Of a stretch of DNA of 64,000 nucleotides, positions 32,701 through 44,200 are shown in pieces (the first letter of the stretch is position 1; each line of letters begins with the position of its first letter). This DNA comes from Megamerina dolium (lineage: Eukaryota; Arthropoda; Insecta; Diptera; Megamerinidae), in the NCBI GenBank assembly GCA_963854835.1, contig OY978530.1, forward strand, positions 35,478,639-35,542,638. Reading direction: 5' to 3'. Made by a program: the position numbers and the translations under genes. The notes under the pieces were generated by a model. That model saw only the letters and a program-made list of their open reading frames with translations, did not search any database and had not been told where the DNA came from.

Positions 32701-35094
32701 AAACAATACTGAATCAAGCAATCACAAAACTGCCTGAAATTTTTATGTAGTACTAAATCCTATCTTTCTAACGTCATCTAGCGTAACCCGATACAACACG
32801 AGATACAGATTACTAAAACCATCTATTGGAAAAGTAGTGGATTTCTGTCGTAATTGTCGTAATCTTTGTCTACACAAATTGAGTGAATGTTAAACTGATC
32901 CTAGTCAGATGTGGAAGGATCCAACACTGGATAAACTAGGAACTCTTTGAATTTTAGCTATGATTGCAAAGGATGTTGTTTCTTATTCTTTGATTTCTGC
33001 CAGAACTTACCGAGTCAGTATCATATTCCATTATACGAGTATCTCCCTAGAAACGCTATGGAAAATCGGTGATTTGTTTTCCGACAGTTTTCAAATGTTT
33101 TAATTCTCATCTCACAATTTGTTTGAATGGCTATTGTTCAAATGTAAATCCGCGTAAAAATAGAAAAGCATTGTGGGAGAAGATATGTAGATAAGCCAAG
33201 GCAGCAGGGTTGATTGATGTAAATGTATTTTCATTCATATATATCAAATGAGATAACAATCCAGCGGTAGCAGCAGTAGCATATCGACAATGACAATATG
33301 GTGACAATGGCCCTTCTTTATAATCATCATCATGTACTCTTAAGAATTTTATTTTTCATTTGAAAAATAGAGGTATGGGTATATAATACGAAAATAAAAT
33401 CGCATTTTTTATGTATTACTCTATACTATATTTCATGTTAGTTCATGTTAATGATATTTAAATACAGTAAGTATTAATCCATGAATATTTAAACTCATGC
33501 CATGAATATTTAAACTCATACTCCATTAGTCCACATCCAGCTATACTTATTCACTTAAGAAATGTTTTACATACTTATCTTTTATAGAAATAATTTATAA
33601 TTAATTTAGATTTTCAGTTGCATTTTCTGATTGCCATTTTAACTAAATTTGCATTGAAAATATAATGCATGGAGACCGAATAGCTGGCTGCTTTTTGAAC
33701 TCTAAAAAATTTTCCAAAAACCCAGTTATCGAATACGACTATTGTTTGACAAACTATAGTAAATGATTTGAGAACAGTAAAACAATTTTTTTTTCTTTGA
33801 ATAATCAATATTCACCTTCTTGACAAAAGAACATATCGTCGGTGCACACGAAGAAAGACGCTCGAGTGTTTTGATGGCAAAGAGGCGTCGCTGCAGTTAT
33901 CTAATAGCCTAATCCGGAATTAGGCTGCCGTCTGTCTAGGCTATAACCGATTGGATTAGTGTATATTATTTTTATGTAATTTGCGGTATGGATTAGCTGA
34001 AAGACAGTGGTGATAATCACACCGCCATCAATTAATTTTATGCGTCTTTCTTCACAGTTAATTATATTTAAACGTTTTTTTTCGCCGTCAATTTTTGAAT
34101 GCGCATCTTTCTTCGGATGCACCAATGATATATTACTCTGTAGTAGTATTTGAAGAACCTATTATTTGTTATTTTGTGTGTCCAAATTACACATTTACAC
34201 AAATTACAGAATACGTCGAATTGACAAATTCTAAAACCCAGCTTATACTTTTAGTATATCAAAAAAGTATATTTAAGAAGAATTTGTAAATATAAAATTT
34301 GTTTAATAAATACGTTGTAGTTTTTCCTTATCTAATAAAAAAACTCATTTTTTTTATCATAAAAAATACTACTGGCGCGGTCGGTATAATCCTAAGACGG
34401 ACATTCAAAATTATTTTAAACACTCACATAACAAAAAAAAAAAAACCCAAAGAAAAACACAATCAAATAATAAAAAAGATTTAATATTTTAAGTGAATTG
34501 AATTGCTTAAATATAAAACAGGGAAATAAAATGACGAAACAAATGAACAAAACAGTGTTCGCGCGTAATTTGATTTATTGTAATAATCCTAGTTTAAATT
34601 TCACTAAGGTGCTTAAATAAAATTGAAACACATTTCAAACTATGCGAAAATCGTGTTTTTTAATCCTAATTCAAATAAGCTTAAAGTTAAGGAGCACTTC
34701 TCATCTCTAAAACAACAGCTTCTACTTTACAGTAAAAATTATTAGCAGCAACGACACCGTACAGCACAACCACCAGCAACATCAACAGCAAGATTCTCAT
34801 CAGCAGCATCAAACACATCACTCTCTACAAAGAGAGATTATATTACATATAAAATACAAAGATTATATTACATATAAAATACATTTGTATGCATATTATT
34901 AAGTTTTTATTTTTTGAATCTCTAATTCTACTTGAATCAACCCTATTCGATCACTAGTTTCTCTCAATAATAATTGTAACACTTATTTTGTAATAATTAT
35001 ATGCAACAAGAATTTATTTAATCGATACTTCTATTTGCAATCGCTCTTTGATGTAGTTGCTACTCTAACTTGCTATCGTGTGATGTTGTCTTGA
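32701..35094. other. No gene recognised
   Basis: AT-rich sequence with short frames only. 34740-34820 has a CAGCA/CAACA-rich stretch resembling 58500-58550 in the untranslated region of the 17.6-like element, so an LTR-element remnant is possible. I see no domain. Confidence 0.4.
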
Positions 35095-36290
35095 TGACTT
35101 TCTTAATTGAATTCAATTCATTTGTCAACAAACTCGCTCTATTTATATTCTATGGAAACACCCTGCAATCTTCTTTTATCTTTATCTAGTTTGTTCTCAT
35201 TCTTTCTTGTTAGCTTGTTCTGGTTATCGCCCATTTCTTTTTGTTGACATTCGTTTCGATGCTACCATTATTCGTGATATTCACAATTAGTGATGAATAA
35301 ACATCGATACTCATTACACTGCACATTTCTTTACCTTGTTCACCCCGAACAAGTTTCTATGTTTCACCCTGTTATGGCGCAAGTCGCTCCACTTGCTCTA
35401 ATTTAAAATTTGCTCTTTTATTCCAGACACGTTGAACACGATACACTACGTCATTCATCTTTGCTATAATCTCATATGCTCCTTCCCAACGAGTCTGCAG
35501 TTTAGTAGGCTAGAAGGTCATTGGTGATTTTTCCATCATCACTTTCCCATGCTCGGAATAGACATCCTTCTCGTAAGTGCAGGTTTTGCATTGCGTCCAC
35601 TATGGATTTGCTTTCTGACTTTCATTAGCTATTTCTTGCCAATCTGGGCGTACGCCTTGCCCCTTGTATTCCATAATCTTCACGAGATCTGCATCGTTCC
35701 GCTGATCTTCTTGTACTCCTTCGGTGATATTCGTAAGTCGTATCTCGACAATGTTTTCCTTGCTTTCTACTCGAGAACAATGTTTACATTCCATTTTACA
35801 GAGGCGACGAGATAGAGCATTTGCGTTACCATGTCCTCCTTTATGATGCTTGATTGTGAAATCATAAATCTGCAGCCTTCTTAGCGTATCCTTCTTAGCC
35901 AACAACTTAGCGCTGTGTGGTTGGTTCGTAGATGATATATATAAGTACTTGTACGTTCCGTACAAGTACTTATGAAAATACTTTACACAACAATAGTTAC
36001 TTTCTGGTTTTGACACGATTTTAGTGTTGTATGCTACCACTTTTTCTTGCCCATCTATGATCTGAGATCACATCACCTATTCCATAGCCATTTGCACCTG
36101 TGTCCAACACAAACATTTGACCAGGTACTGGATACGGTAATACTGGTGCTGAACAGAGTTTTTCTTTCAGCTGTTCGAATGCTTTCTATTGTTCCCCACC
36201 CAACAGAAATGGTTTGTTCTTTCTGGGTAATAAGCCAAGGAAGATAATTAACCCGTGAAGATTCGCCGGAATAGGCCATTATTAAACTGC
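35095..36290 (-). pseudogene. 412/mdg1-like Ty3/gypsy 3' end, internally deleted
   Basis: From high to low coordinates: 36279-36040 contains the RNase H start in broken frames. 36040-35600 is a 146-aa frame with VVAYNTKIVSKPESNYC, RRLQIYDFTIKHHKGGHGNA, NALSRRLCKMECKHCSRVES and GVRPDWQEIANES. 35530-35350 reads KLQTRWEGAYEIIAKMNDVV and the integrase end VEAPLAP-like VERLAP. The catalytic integrase is deleted. 35340-35095 is probably the 3' untranslated region or LTR. It abuts the LOA-type LINE at 36290. Confidence 0.75.
35941..35973. repeat. Perfect inverted repeat, 15-bp arms, 3-nt loop
   Basis: ATAAGTACTTGTACG, then TTC, then CGTACAAGTACTTAT. It lies inside the RNase H reading frame, which as a result reads KYLYGTYKYLY. 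Confidence 0.95.
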
Positions 36291-36388
36291 TACTATTTTT
36301 TCCTCGTCAGTATGTAGCACTTCCATGGTTAATATATAATTTAGGGATTAGGAGAATCAGACCACTTATATGGGTCCCTTTTCGTCCC

Positions 36389-37174
36389 TCAAATCGTGTG
36401 ATAATTATTTGTTCGGTTGCAGAATTCTTCTACTTCCTTCCTCATAATAACATCACGCGTTATTTCAAGCATGTCTTTGTGGGGTATGTTCCACATTTCG
36501 AGTTCTTCAATAAATTGGAGACCCAGTGAGGACATCTCCTGCTTGCCAATGCAGGACACTGGCACACTATGTGCTCCGCTGTCTCTGCCTCTTCCATGCA
36601 TAATCTGCAAATATCAGCAGCCTTCCCATCAACAAGACCCATCTTGCTGAGGTGGTACCTGAAATTGCCATCCCCAGTTATTAATGCAGTCAACCAGCTT
36701 AGAGTCAATCGTCCTAGACTGAGAGCCCTCCCCGATTCACTGCCCTTTGATAGCCTCAACGAAGCCTTTGCCTGTCTAGAAGTAGATAAGTACTCCCATC
36801 TCGTGAGATGAAGTTTCTTTATCCACTCTTCGACCTTTGCCTTCACCGTCCCGCTGCTGAGAGCAACTACTGCTTCCGGTCCATAAAATTCAGCTTCAGA
36901 TCCTTGTCTAGCCAAGGCGTCTGCAGCTTCATGCTGTTCTATACCAATGTGTCCTTTCACCCACATAAGAGTAATCGCATTACTACGAGCACACCCATAA
37001 AGTTTCTGAACACATTCGAGCGCCAACTTAGAAGATACCGTAGGTTGTTGCAGTCGCCTGATCACCACCTGGTTATCGAGTGCTAGCAAGATTTTCTTAC
37101 CTTCCACCTTTCCATCCAGTAGATGGTCTAGCGCATGCATTAGACCAAGCATTTCTGCTTGATAGACTGATACG
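36389..37174 (-). pseudogene. LOA-type RNase H and C-terminal knuckle
   Basis: 37152-36460 reads LGLMHALDHLLDGKVEGKKI, LLALDNQVVIRRLQQPT (catalytic Asp) and LMWVKGHIGIEQHEAADALA, the last RNase H box. Then LTWLTALITGDGNFRYHLSK-like text and CRLCMEEAETAEHIVCQCPA, the Cys/His knuckle of LOA/R1/I elements. The frame flows without a break from the LINE text at 40260 if copy B and one target duplication are ignored. Confidence 0.85.
37164..37174. other. Target-site duplication of RTE-like copy B (AGACTGATACG)
   Basis: Perfect 11-bp repeat of 40250-40260 on the other side of copy B. Confidence 0.9.
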
Positions 37175-37521
37175 TGGTCTGGTGGTGTTTTCGCAAGGTA
37201 ACGTGTCTAACTGCCTCAACCGGGTGGGGCTAGCGCAATCCTTGTTGAACTCATCGCAAGTCAACTCACTGGCTATCATGTAGTTTGATCTGAGCGCTAT
37301 GTGATGATACCTTTATTTGTTAATGAGGGGTAGTCATATAGCTTGCTCTGCTTACTATGTGACGGCGCCTTCTTTATTATTAATGGGGGCCCTCCATGTG
37401 GCGACCACCGGGCAACGTCTTCCAGGCACCCGCTGGAAGGCGGCTGAAGTGAGTGGCGAAAATCTTCTCGGTTAGAGGTTATGCGTTGAGTTTGGGACCC
37501 GCCACATAAAAAACCCCCCCA

Positions 37522-38500
37522 ATGAAAAAAACAAATATGCCTCGAATAAGGACAACCGCTTTTGTTGATGACCCCCGCAAACGAAAAAAGGACAATGATT
37601 TACGGATATGCACCTGGAATGTCCGGTCCCTTTATAGGGAGGGTGCCTCTATCCAGCTGGTTGATGTCCTCGAAATATATAGACTGACGTCACCGCTCTC
37701 CAGGAAATGCGATGGACAGGACAGGGCTGCTCCAAAAGAGCGTCCTGTGACATCAACTACAGTTGCCATGCTGAAAGGCACGAATTAGGATGTGGATTTT
37801 TGGTCAGCAAGAGACTACGACATCTTGTCTCACAGTTCACGCCTGTGAACGAACGGCTGGCCACAATCCGCATCAAGGCAACATTTTTCAACATCAGCCT
37901 TATATGTGCCCACGCTCCGACTGATGAGAAGGACAATGTGACCAAGGAGAGCTTCTTTCAGCGCCTCAAAAAAGCTTATGACCACTGAACCGCAATGATA
38001 TCAAAATCGTGCTTGGCGACTTTAATGCCAGGGTGGGCAAGGAAGGTATCTTTGGTCCAACTGTCGGAAAATTCAGCCTCCACCAGAACACCTCCGATAA
38101 CGGAATGAGGCACGCAGCACGAAAGATGGTAATTGGTGGTACCAGATTCCAGCATCTTGACATCCACAAAGCGACATGGCTGTCTCCAGATCAACGTACA
38201 AGAAACCAAATTGATCATGTGGTGATTGACGGAAGGCATGCTTCCAGTGTGATGGACGTGAAATCGATCGGTTACTACCGGCCTCTAAGGAATGAGTGGT
38301 ATGATCAGGAGTGTCGCGACGCTACCGCAGAGAAAGACGCTGCCTACAGAAGAACCCTGCGTGCAGGCGCAACGCGAGCTGTTAAGGAGCGGTATAGAGA
38401 GAAAAGGAGTGCAGAGAGACGTCTTTTCAGGCGCAAGAAGAGGGAGTTGGAAAGACGTGAGTGTGAGGAGATAGAGATGTGTACCGACAAGAATTAGACT
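37522..38500 (+). pseudogene. RTE-like endonuclease (copy B)
   Basis: 37522-37788 has DLRICTWNVRSLYREGAS, the N-terminal signature. 37707-37988 has GCGFLVSKRLRHLVSQFTPV and LICAHAPTDEKDN. 38009-38497 has MLGDFNARVGKEGIFGPTVG (catalytic GDFN), FQHLDIHKATWLSPDQRTRN and QIDHVVIDGRHASSVMDVKS. The SDHYLV box that normally follows is deleted (text passes to IGYYRPLRNEWYDQ). Three frames are used. Confidence 0.85.
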
Positions 38501-38639
38501 CGAAAATTCTTTGAAAAGATCAAGCGCCTGAGTGGAGGTTTAAATCCCGGAGCCTCTTCTTGTCGTGATGAAAATGGGAATCTGGTTACGGATGTCCAGA
38601 GTGTACTGAGCCTATGGAGGGAACACTTCTCCACGTTAC

Positions 38640-40180
38640 TGAATGGCGATGCTACGAACAATTCCGCCAGTGGAGGAGTTTGCCCGATAACCCCAATTAC
38701 AGATGATGGTGTTGATATTCCACCACCCGACTATGACGAGGTTGAAACGGCCATTTTAAGGCTGAAGAACAACAAAGCTGCAGGTGCTGATGGCCTGCCT
38801 GCCAAGTTGTTTAAGACCGAAGACGATGAACTGCTCACCCGCATGCACCAGCTCATAAGCAAAATATGGTCGGATGAAAGCATGCCTGATGATTGGAGGC
38901 TCAGTGTTCTCTAACCTGTACATAAAAAAGGAGACCCCACAATTTGCGCCAACTTCCGTGGAATAAGTCTCCTGAGCATCGCATACAAGGTTCTATCGAG
39001 CGTACTGTGTGAAAGGTTGAAGCCTATGCTCAGCAACCTGATTGGACCTTATCAGTGTGGCTTCAGACCTGGTAAATCCACCATCGACCAGATTTTCACA
39101 CTGCGCCAAATCCTGGAGAAGACCCAAGAAAAACAGATCGACACACACCACCTATTTGTTGATTATAAAGCCGCTTTCGACAGTCCGGTAAGGGATTACC
39201 TCAACGCAACAATGTCTGAGTTCGGTATTCCTGCAAAGCTCATTCGACTTTGTAGAATGACACTGCATAACTCCCGTTGTGCAGTGGAAATTGGGAAGGA
39301 CCTCTCCGCACCGTTTAATACCGAAAGGGGTTTCAGACAAGGTGATTCGTTATCGTGCGACTTCTTCAATCTTATTATGGAGAAAATAATACGAGCTGCT
39401 GATCTACGACATAATGGCACTATCTTCAACAAAAGTGTCATGCTGTTAGCGTATGCCAACGATATTGACATAATCGGCATGAACACGCGAGCAGTCAGTG
39501 CAGCATTCTCAGAGTTGGAAAGAGAGTCGCGTCGGATGGGTCTCACAGTGAACGAGGGCAAGACGAAGTAATAAAGAGTCCCGGCGTCTTGAACAGCACG
39601 TCACTTTTGACAACTGCGCGATTGAAGTAGTAAGGGACTTTGTCTATCTTGGAACCAGCATTAACAGCAGTAATGACGTCATGCGTAGGATAACTCTTGC
39701 TAACAGGTGTTACTTTGGGCTGAGTAAGCAATTGAGAAGTCGAGCCCTCTCTCGAAGAACGAAAACTACACTCTACAAGTCTCTCATCATGCCTGTCCTA
39801 ACATATGGCGCTGAAGCCTGGACAATTTCCACCTCCGATGAGCGAATGCTTGGGGTTTTCGAGAGAAAAGTCCTACGCAAGATCTTTGGACCTATTTGCG
39901 TTGGTGGCGAGTACCGAATAAGGTACAACCATGAGCTGTACGAGCTGTATGCCGATATTAACATAGTAAAGCGCATCAAAATCCAGCGGCTGCGCTGCCT
40001 AGGTCATGTCGAGCGAATGGAAGAACACGCTCCAGATAAGAAGGTGTTATATTCGGAACCCGCTGGAGGATGACGCAGAAGAGGAAGACCTAACCTCCGG
40101 TGGTAAGACCAAGTACTGGAGAACCTGACGGCGCTTGGAATTTCTAACTGGCGCCAGCTAGCGAAGAACAGAAATGGCTG
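38640..40180 (+). pseudogene. RTE-like reverse transcriptase (copy B)
   Basis: 38700-38930 in broken frames: LKNNKAAGADGLPAKLF and the KKGDP region. 39017-39571: GPYQCGFRPGKSTIDQIFTL, HLFVDYKAAFDSPVRDYL, GFRQGDSLSCDFFNLIMEKI and LLAYANDIDIIGMN. The catalytic box is YAND in place of YADD, which should abolish polymerase activity. 39681-40073: MRRITLANRCYFGLSKQLRS, LTYGAEAWTISTSDERMLGV and FERKVLRKIFGPICVGGEYR. No RNase H follows. Confidence 0.88.
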
Positions 40181-40249
40181 ACGAAGCATGTTATTTTCGG
40201 CCTAAATCGATATTCAGTTGTTATGGCCACATAAGTAAGTAAGTAAGTA

Positions 40250-41940
40250 AGACTGATACGTATCTTCCCAGATTCAGAGTGCATGCCAGTTCCAACTCTT
40301 TAGAGAAGATTCCAGCATCCGCTCTGCCATCCATTAATGAACCATCTGTAAAAATACTGATGTCATTTTTCTCACATACATCATGTGTGAGGCCGTCTTC
40401 AGTGAGTGTTCTGTGTGACTTTTCAGTCATCTTCAGCCTAACCATTCCCTCCATTGGCATTTGCGCCTCCTTTACACTGGTATATAACAGTGACAGGATG
40501 CCCCTGTGCCCTATCTCCGTGCCGAATCCATACCAATTATTGGTTGTCTTCAGACGTAATGCTGTTAATGCCGATGACTTTATAATATGCAAGTCCAACG
40601 GCAGCAGCCCCAGAAAGACTTCCAATGCTTCTACTGGGGTCGTCCGGATAGCTCCGGTAATCCCAATACAAGCCATTCTTTGCACCTTATCTAACTTGCT
40701 TTTCGCGGTCTTTTGGGTGACCTTAGGCCTCCAGACCACAGCAACATACGTTATTAAGGGCCTTACCATCGTTGTGTAGCTCCAGTGCGCTGCTCTGGGA
40801 GTAATTCCCCACATGAGACCGAACACTCTCTTACACTGATGCAATACCCGCTTGCCCTTCTGGATCTTGTCATCGACGTGACTATAACAAGCCAGGTTAT
40901 TATCCAGGATGACACCTAGATGCTTTACTTCCTTGGATACGTTGATGTTCGATCCAAAAAGCCTAAAAGGGTGTATTGTTAGTACAGTCCTCCTTTTAGT
41001 AAAGAGCATTGTTTCCGACTTACTAGCATTAACAGAGTGCATATTGAGTGCACCTCTCATGGTATCATAAATAGTGTCCAGGAACTTACCGCTCACCGTT
41101 ACCGATATGTCATCTGCATACCCGATGGTGTGTATGCCTTTTGAGTCCAGAAGCTGAAGTAGGGAATCGACCGTGATGTTCCAAAAGATGGGCGATAATA
41201 CTCCCCTCTGTGGACACCCTTTGACTGCCCTACCACTGAGTCTGTAACTCCCATTTTGAAAGTTTATTGCCCTTTTCTTCAGCATGCTGTCCAGCCACCT
41301 TACAATGGTTGGGCTGACTTCACGGGTAGCAAAACGCCATCCTTAGCTTATCGAAACCAATCTTATTGAAGCCACCTTCTATATCCATTAAAGTAGACTT
41401 AGATATCCCTCCACAAAGCAGTTCCCTCTCCGCTACGCGAACGAGTTCGTGCAGGGCTGTTTCAGTGGATTTGCCAGCTCTGTATGAGTGCGGACACCTG
41501 CTGAGTGGTTTTGTCAGAAGCGTTGTCCTTTCCATGTAGTCCGCCAGTACTCCCTCCATACATTTAAACAGAAAGGAGGTCAAGCTAACCGGCCGGAAAG
41601 ATTTAGCCTCTGAGTAGTCCCTTTTTCCCGGCTTTGGAAGAAAGACAACCTTAGTCTCTCTCCATTGAGTCGGGATATATCCTGTAGCCAGGCAAGTAGT
41701 AAATATTCTCAGAAGTCTGTCTACCAGAGCTTCTGCACCCCACTGAAGTAGGGCTGTAAATATCCCGTCTGTACCCGCTGTTTTGAATGGAGAGAAACGC
41801 TTAATGGCGTTTATCACTCCATCTCTGGTGACTATGCTTTCAGCTTCCAATCTTTCATTCCTGTTTGCACCCTTGCGGGTGGTTTCCCAAGGATCTTCGG
41901 ATCTAAAGCTTCCTTGAAAATGCCATTCCATCAGGTATTT
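40250..41940 (-). pseudogene. LOA-type reverse transcriptase
   Basis: 41931-41320 holds the fingers (AIKRFSPFKTAGTDGIFTAL, VVFLPKPGKRDYSEAKSFRP, YRAGKSTETALHELV). 41285-40260 holds GCPQRGVLSPIFWNITVDSL, the catalytic TIGYADDISVTV near 41100-41130, EVKHLGVILDNNLACYSHVD, PLITYVAVVWRPKVT and the RNase H start (ISIFTDGSLMDGRADAGIFS). A frame change lies near 41290-41320. The catalytic YADD is intact. Confidence 0.88.
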
Positions 41941-42129
41941 CAGTGACTCTCCGATTGTCTCCGTAAAGGATCAATTCGTTTTGCGAATTAACCCCAACTT
42001 TGACACCGGGTCCTTTGATATGATCCTCTGTAATCTACATACATCGGTCATATCTTGCATATTTGAGCAGAATTCCCTCCACGTTTTTCTTTTACGGTTG
42101 CGTAGAGTCTTTTTCAGCTCCCTTTTTTT

Positions 42130-43167
42130 TTACCTGTAATCGTCCCATGCGTTGGGGTCCCCTCTCATGTGACGCTTAAAAGCCTTCCTTGCCTCCTTTT
42201 TCATGGATTCCAGTTCCCCATTCCACCATGGAGTGGGATCTCCTTCGTCCACTACCGTCAGAGGACATGAAGCTTCAAATGCTTTAATCATGGCTGAGCT
42301 GATAGCCCTCACCTGATACTCAACATCTGCGGTTGTTCTAGGTCTCTTAAACCTCCTTGGCAATAATTCCTCAATAACTTGGCAGTACCTTGTACAATCC
42401 GTTCGTTTCGGTATCCTTACCATTCTACAGTCCTTCCTATGTCTTTTATCGGACGTAACCCCAAACTGAATGGCCCTGTGGTCTGACATGGTTAGTCTAT
42501 CCACAACCCTCCAATCCAAAATCCTATCCAACATTTTGACATTCGTCAGAGTAACATCAATGATCTCGCAACGACGTGCGAAGGCAAAGGTCGGTTCTGT
42601 TCCGACGGCCTGTTCAAGACCGCAGTTGAGTCTCCCCCCTGCTATCCTGACGGCCTCCGCGTCCTCCTTAGGACACAGCACGGTGAGTACGACACCTGCC
42701 TTTTCTGCCTCGCCAAAACCTTCTGTGCGGATAACACTCCATTTGGAAGTGTCCTTCACACAGGCGTTCTGGCGCTGTAGCCTTCTGAGGATAATGTCGC
42801 TGGTAACAGCATTGCCATGAGCAACAATCACTATCTTCCTCTTTGTCGACAAGGCAGTTGGGCTGTCACATTTGAGCTCCGCACCCTCCCACAAACCGGT
42901 TAGGTGCTCCACTGTCTTGCACAGCCATTGCTTGGATAGCTGATTTTTGCACCTTAGTACAATCAATCCGCTCTCCACCCTTGCCCTGCTGACAAATCCA
43001 GTGTCATTGACATCGTCTTCAAGGGACTCCATAGCATCCAACAAACATACATTGAAGGTACTCAGATGAGTATCCTCCAGACACCCCTCTAGTGACAAGT
43101 CCATGACTCTCATAACGAGGTCAGCTTCCGCTACTTGAGCGTAAGTCTTCCTCTCCCTGGTGGGCAC
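42130..43167 (-). pseudogene. Open 345-aa fusion of DUF4780-like domain and endonuclease end
   Basis: The first 190 residues look like the ORF1 protein's DUF4780 domain (VMDLSLEGCLEDTHLSTFNV, LIVLRCKNQLSKQWL, KRKIVIVAHGNAVTSDIILR). Near residue 190 the text changes to EPTFAFARRCEIIDVTLTNV, then WRVVDRLTMSDHRAIQFGV, which is the last third of a LINE endonuclease including the SDH box. The join leaves one open frame but removes the ORF1 end, ORF2 start and most of the endonuclease. A deletion product is the simplest reading. It ends just before an A/T-rich run at 42121-42130. Confidence 0.75.
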
Positions 43168-44183
43168 GCCCTTTGCCTGTTCGACCCAACGTTTAGGCGC
43201 TCTGCCAAGACCGCTCGGCCCAGGTGCCGCATGCGAAGACTGTGAGTTCGCTGGGTTAACAATCTTTCCAGATTGTCCACCCCGCTCATCACCCCTCGAT
43301 GTCGGATTTCCCTGCCCCGTCGTTCCCAGAGCTCCCTACCCGTGTTAGGCTTGGGCCTCGAGCCCCTTTTGGAGCGACTGACGGCCTTTCTAATTGGCCG
43401 TCCATATCTCCGAGCACTTGCCCCTTTTGGTGTCTGCGTGGAAGAATTATCAACCTTCTCAAGGGACGGTTGTCCATCCTTCCCAGCATCCACCTCAATT
43501 GGCCCCTCCGTCGTCTTCGGATGAGGTTCCTCAGGCGTTCAACTTTTCGAAGTGGGTCCGGAGCTATCGCCCCTGAACCTCTTCCCCGAGTTCTCCACCT
43601 CCAAGGTCGACGCATCTTGCAGAAGTCCACTGAGTTGGCCCGAGAGCTGCTCAGTGGTCTTCTCCGACTTCATGGCCTTTTTACGTTGTCTCTTTCGCTT
43701 CTGTTTCTCCCGTTTCTTCAACAGGATTCGCTCTGCTCTGGAGACTCCGTCCTCTTTACTTATACCTGATAAAGCTAACGATTCCGCTCCACTAGGAGCG
43801 TCTTCGTCCACACCATCATTTATTCGGCCAGATATTTTACGCTGCCTTTAAGCCGGCTTCCCTGCCGACCTGGTGACACCGTCCTCTTCATTCAACACCG
43901 TCGCAGCCGCCGGCTTAGGTCTTCCGAGACCTGTTCCGTCCGCCGCAACAGATGCTGCCATTGATTTTGGGCTGGCTAAAAGCTTGGCTTCTATGGAAGC
44001 CTAATTTTCCGCCACCCCCTCTACTACTTTTCCCGCCATGGCTATCAGCACTACTTCGTATGAGGCAGTTCTGTCCGCCATTGCAGGAAATTTGTTCTGA
44101 GATCTAGAGGTGGGAACGAGTGGTGCAGCTAACAGCTCGGCCTCTGGTGAAGCCTTATTGTCCGCCGTTCCACCCGTTAACAC
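43131..44183 (-). pseudogene. LOA-type ORF1 N-terminal region
   Basis: Several overlapping minus frames (44183-44001, 43811-43539, 43630-43289, 43493-43131) give one disordered, charged region in broken frames. Examples are RAERILLKKREKQKRKRQRK, a strongly basic run, and RRYGRPIRKAVSRSKRGSRP. It leads into the DUF4780-like domain. Plus-strand frames over the same bases are shadows. Confidence 0.55.
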
Positions 44184-44200
44184 CCCTGGAACCCCCAGAT

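Larger units (their letters stand above)
37175..40249 (+). mobile_element. RTE-like LINE copy B, nearly full length
   Basis: 3,075 bp including a roughly 360-bp 5' untranslated region, endonuclease, RT and an AAGT-type tail (40232-40249). AGACTGATACG flanks it on both sides. It is the longest of three copies. Frameshifts near 37700, 37985, 38500 and 39571 and a changed polymerase box mark it as inactive. Confidence 0.92.
36291..44200 (-). mobile_element. LOA-type LINE with RNase H, split by RTE-like copy B
   Basis: Reversed non-LTR element. Going down in coordinates: ORF1 N-terminal pieces (44183-43131), DUF4780-like domain fused to the end of the endonuclease (43167-42130), RT (41931-40250) and RNase H with a C-terminal Cys/His knuckle (37174-36389). 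Sequence style matches LOA-clade elements of flies; clade is inferred. RTE-like copy B occupies 37175-40249. Stops near 42130 and frame changes near 41300 and 36600 show it is dead. Confidence 0.85.

Noticed and set aside
37500..37520. C-run at 37510 as a regulatory G-quadruplex
   Set aside because: Only one short homopolymer run is present, with no repeated G tracts.
43131..43851. Overlapping plus-strand proteins in the GC-richer stretch
   Set aside because: These are antisense shadows of the LOA ORF1 region on the minus strand. They contain no known domain.
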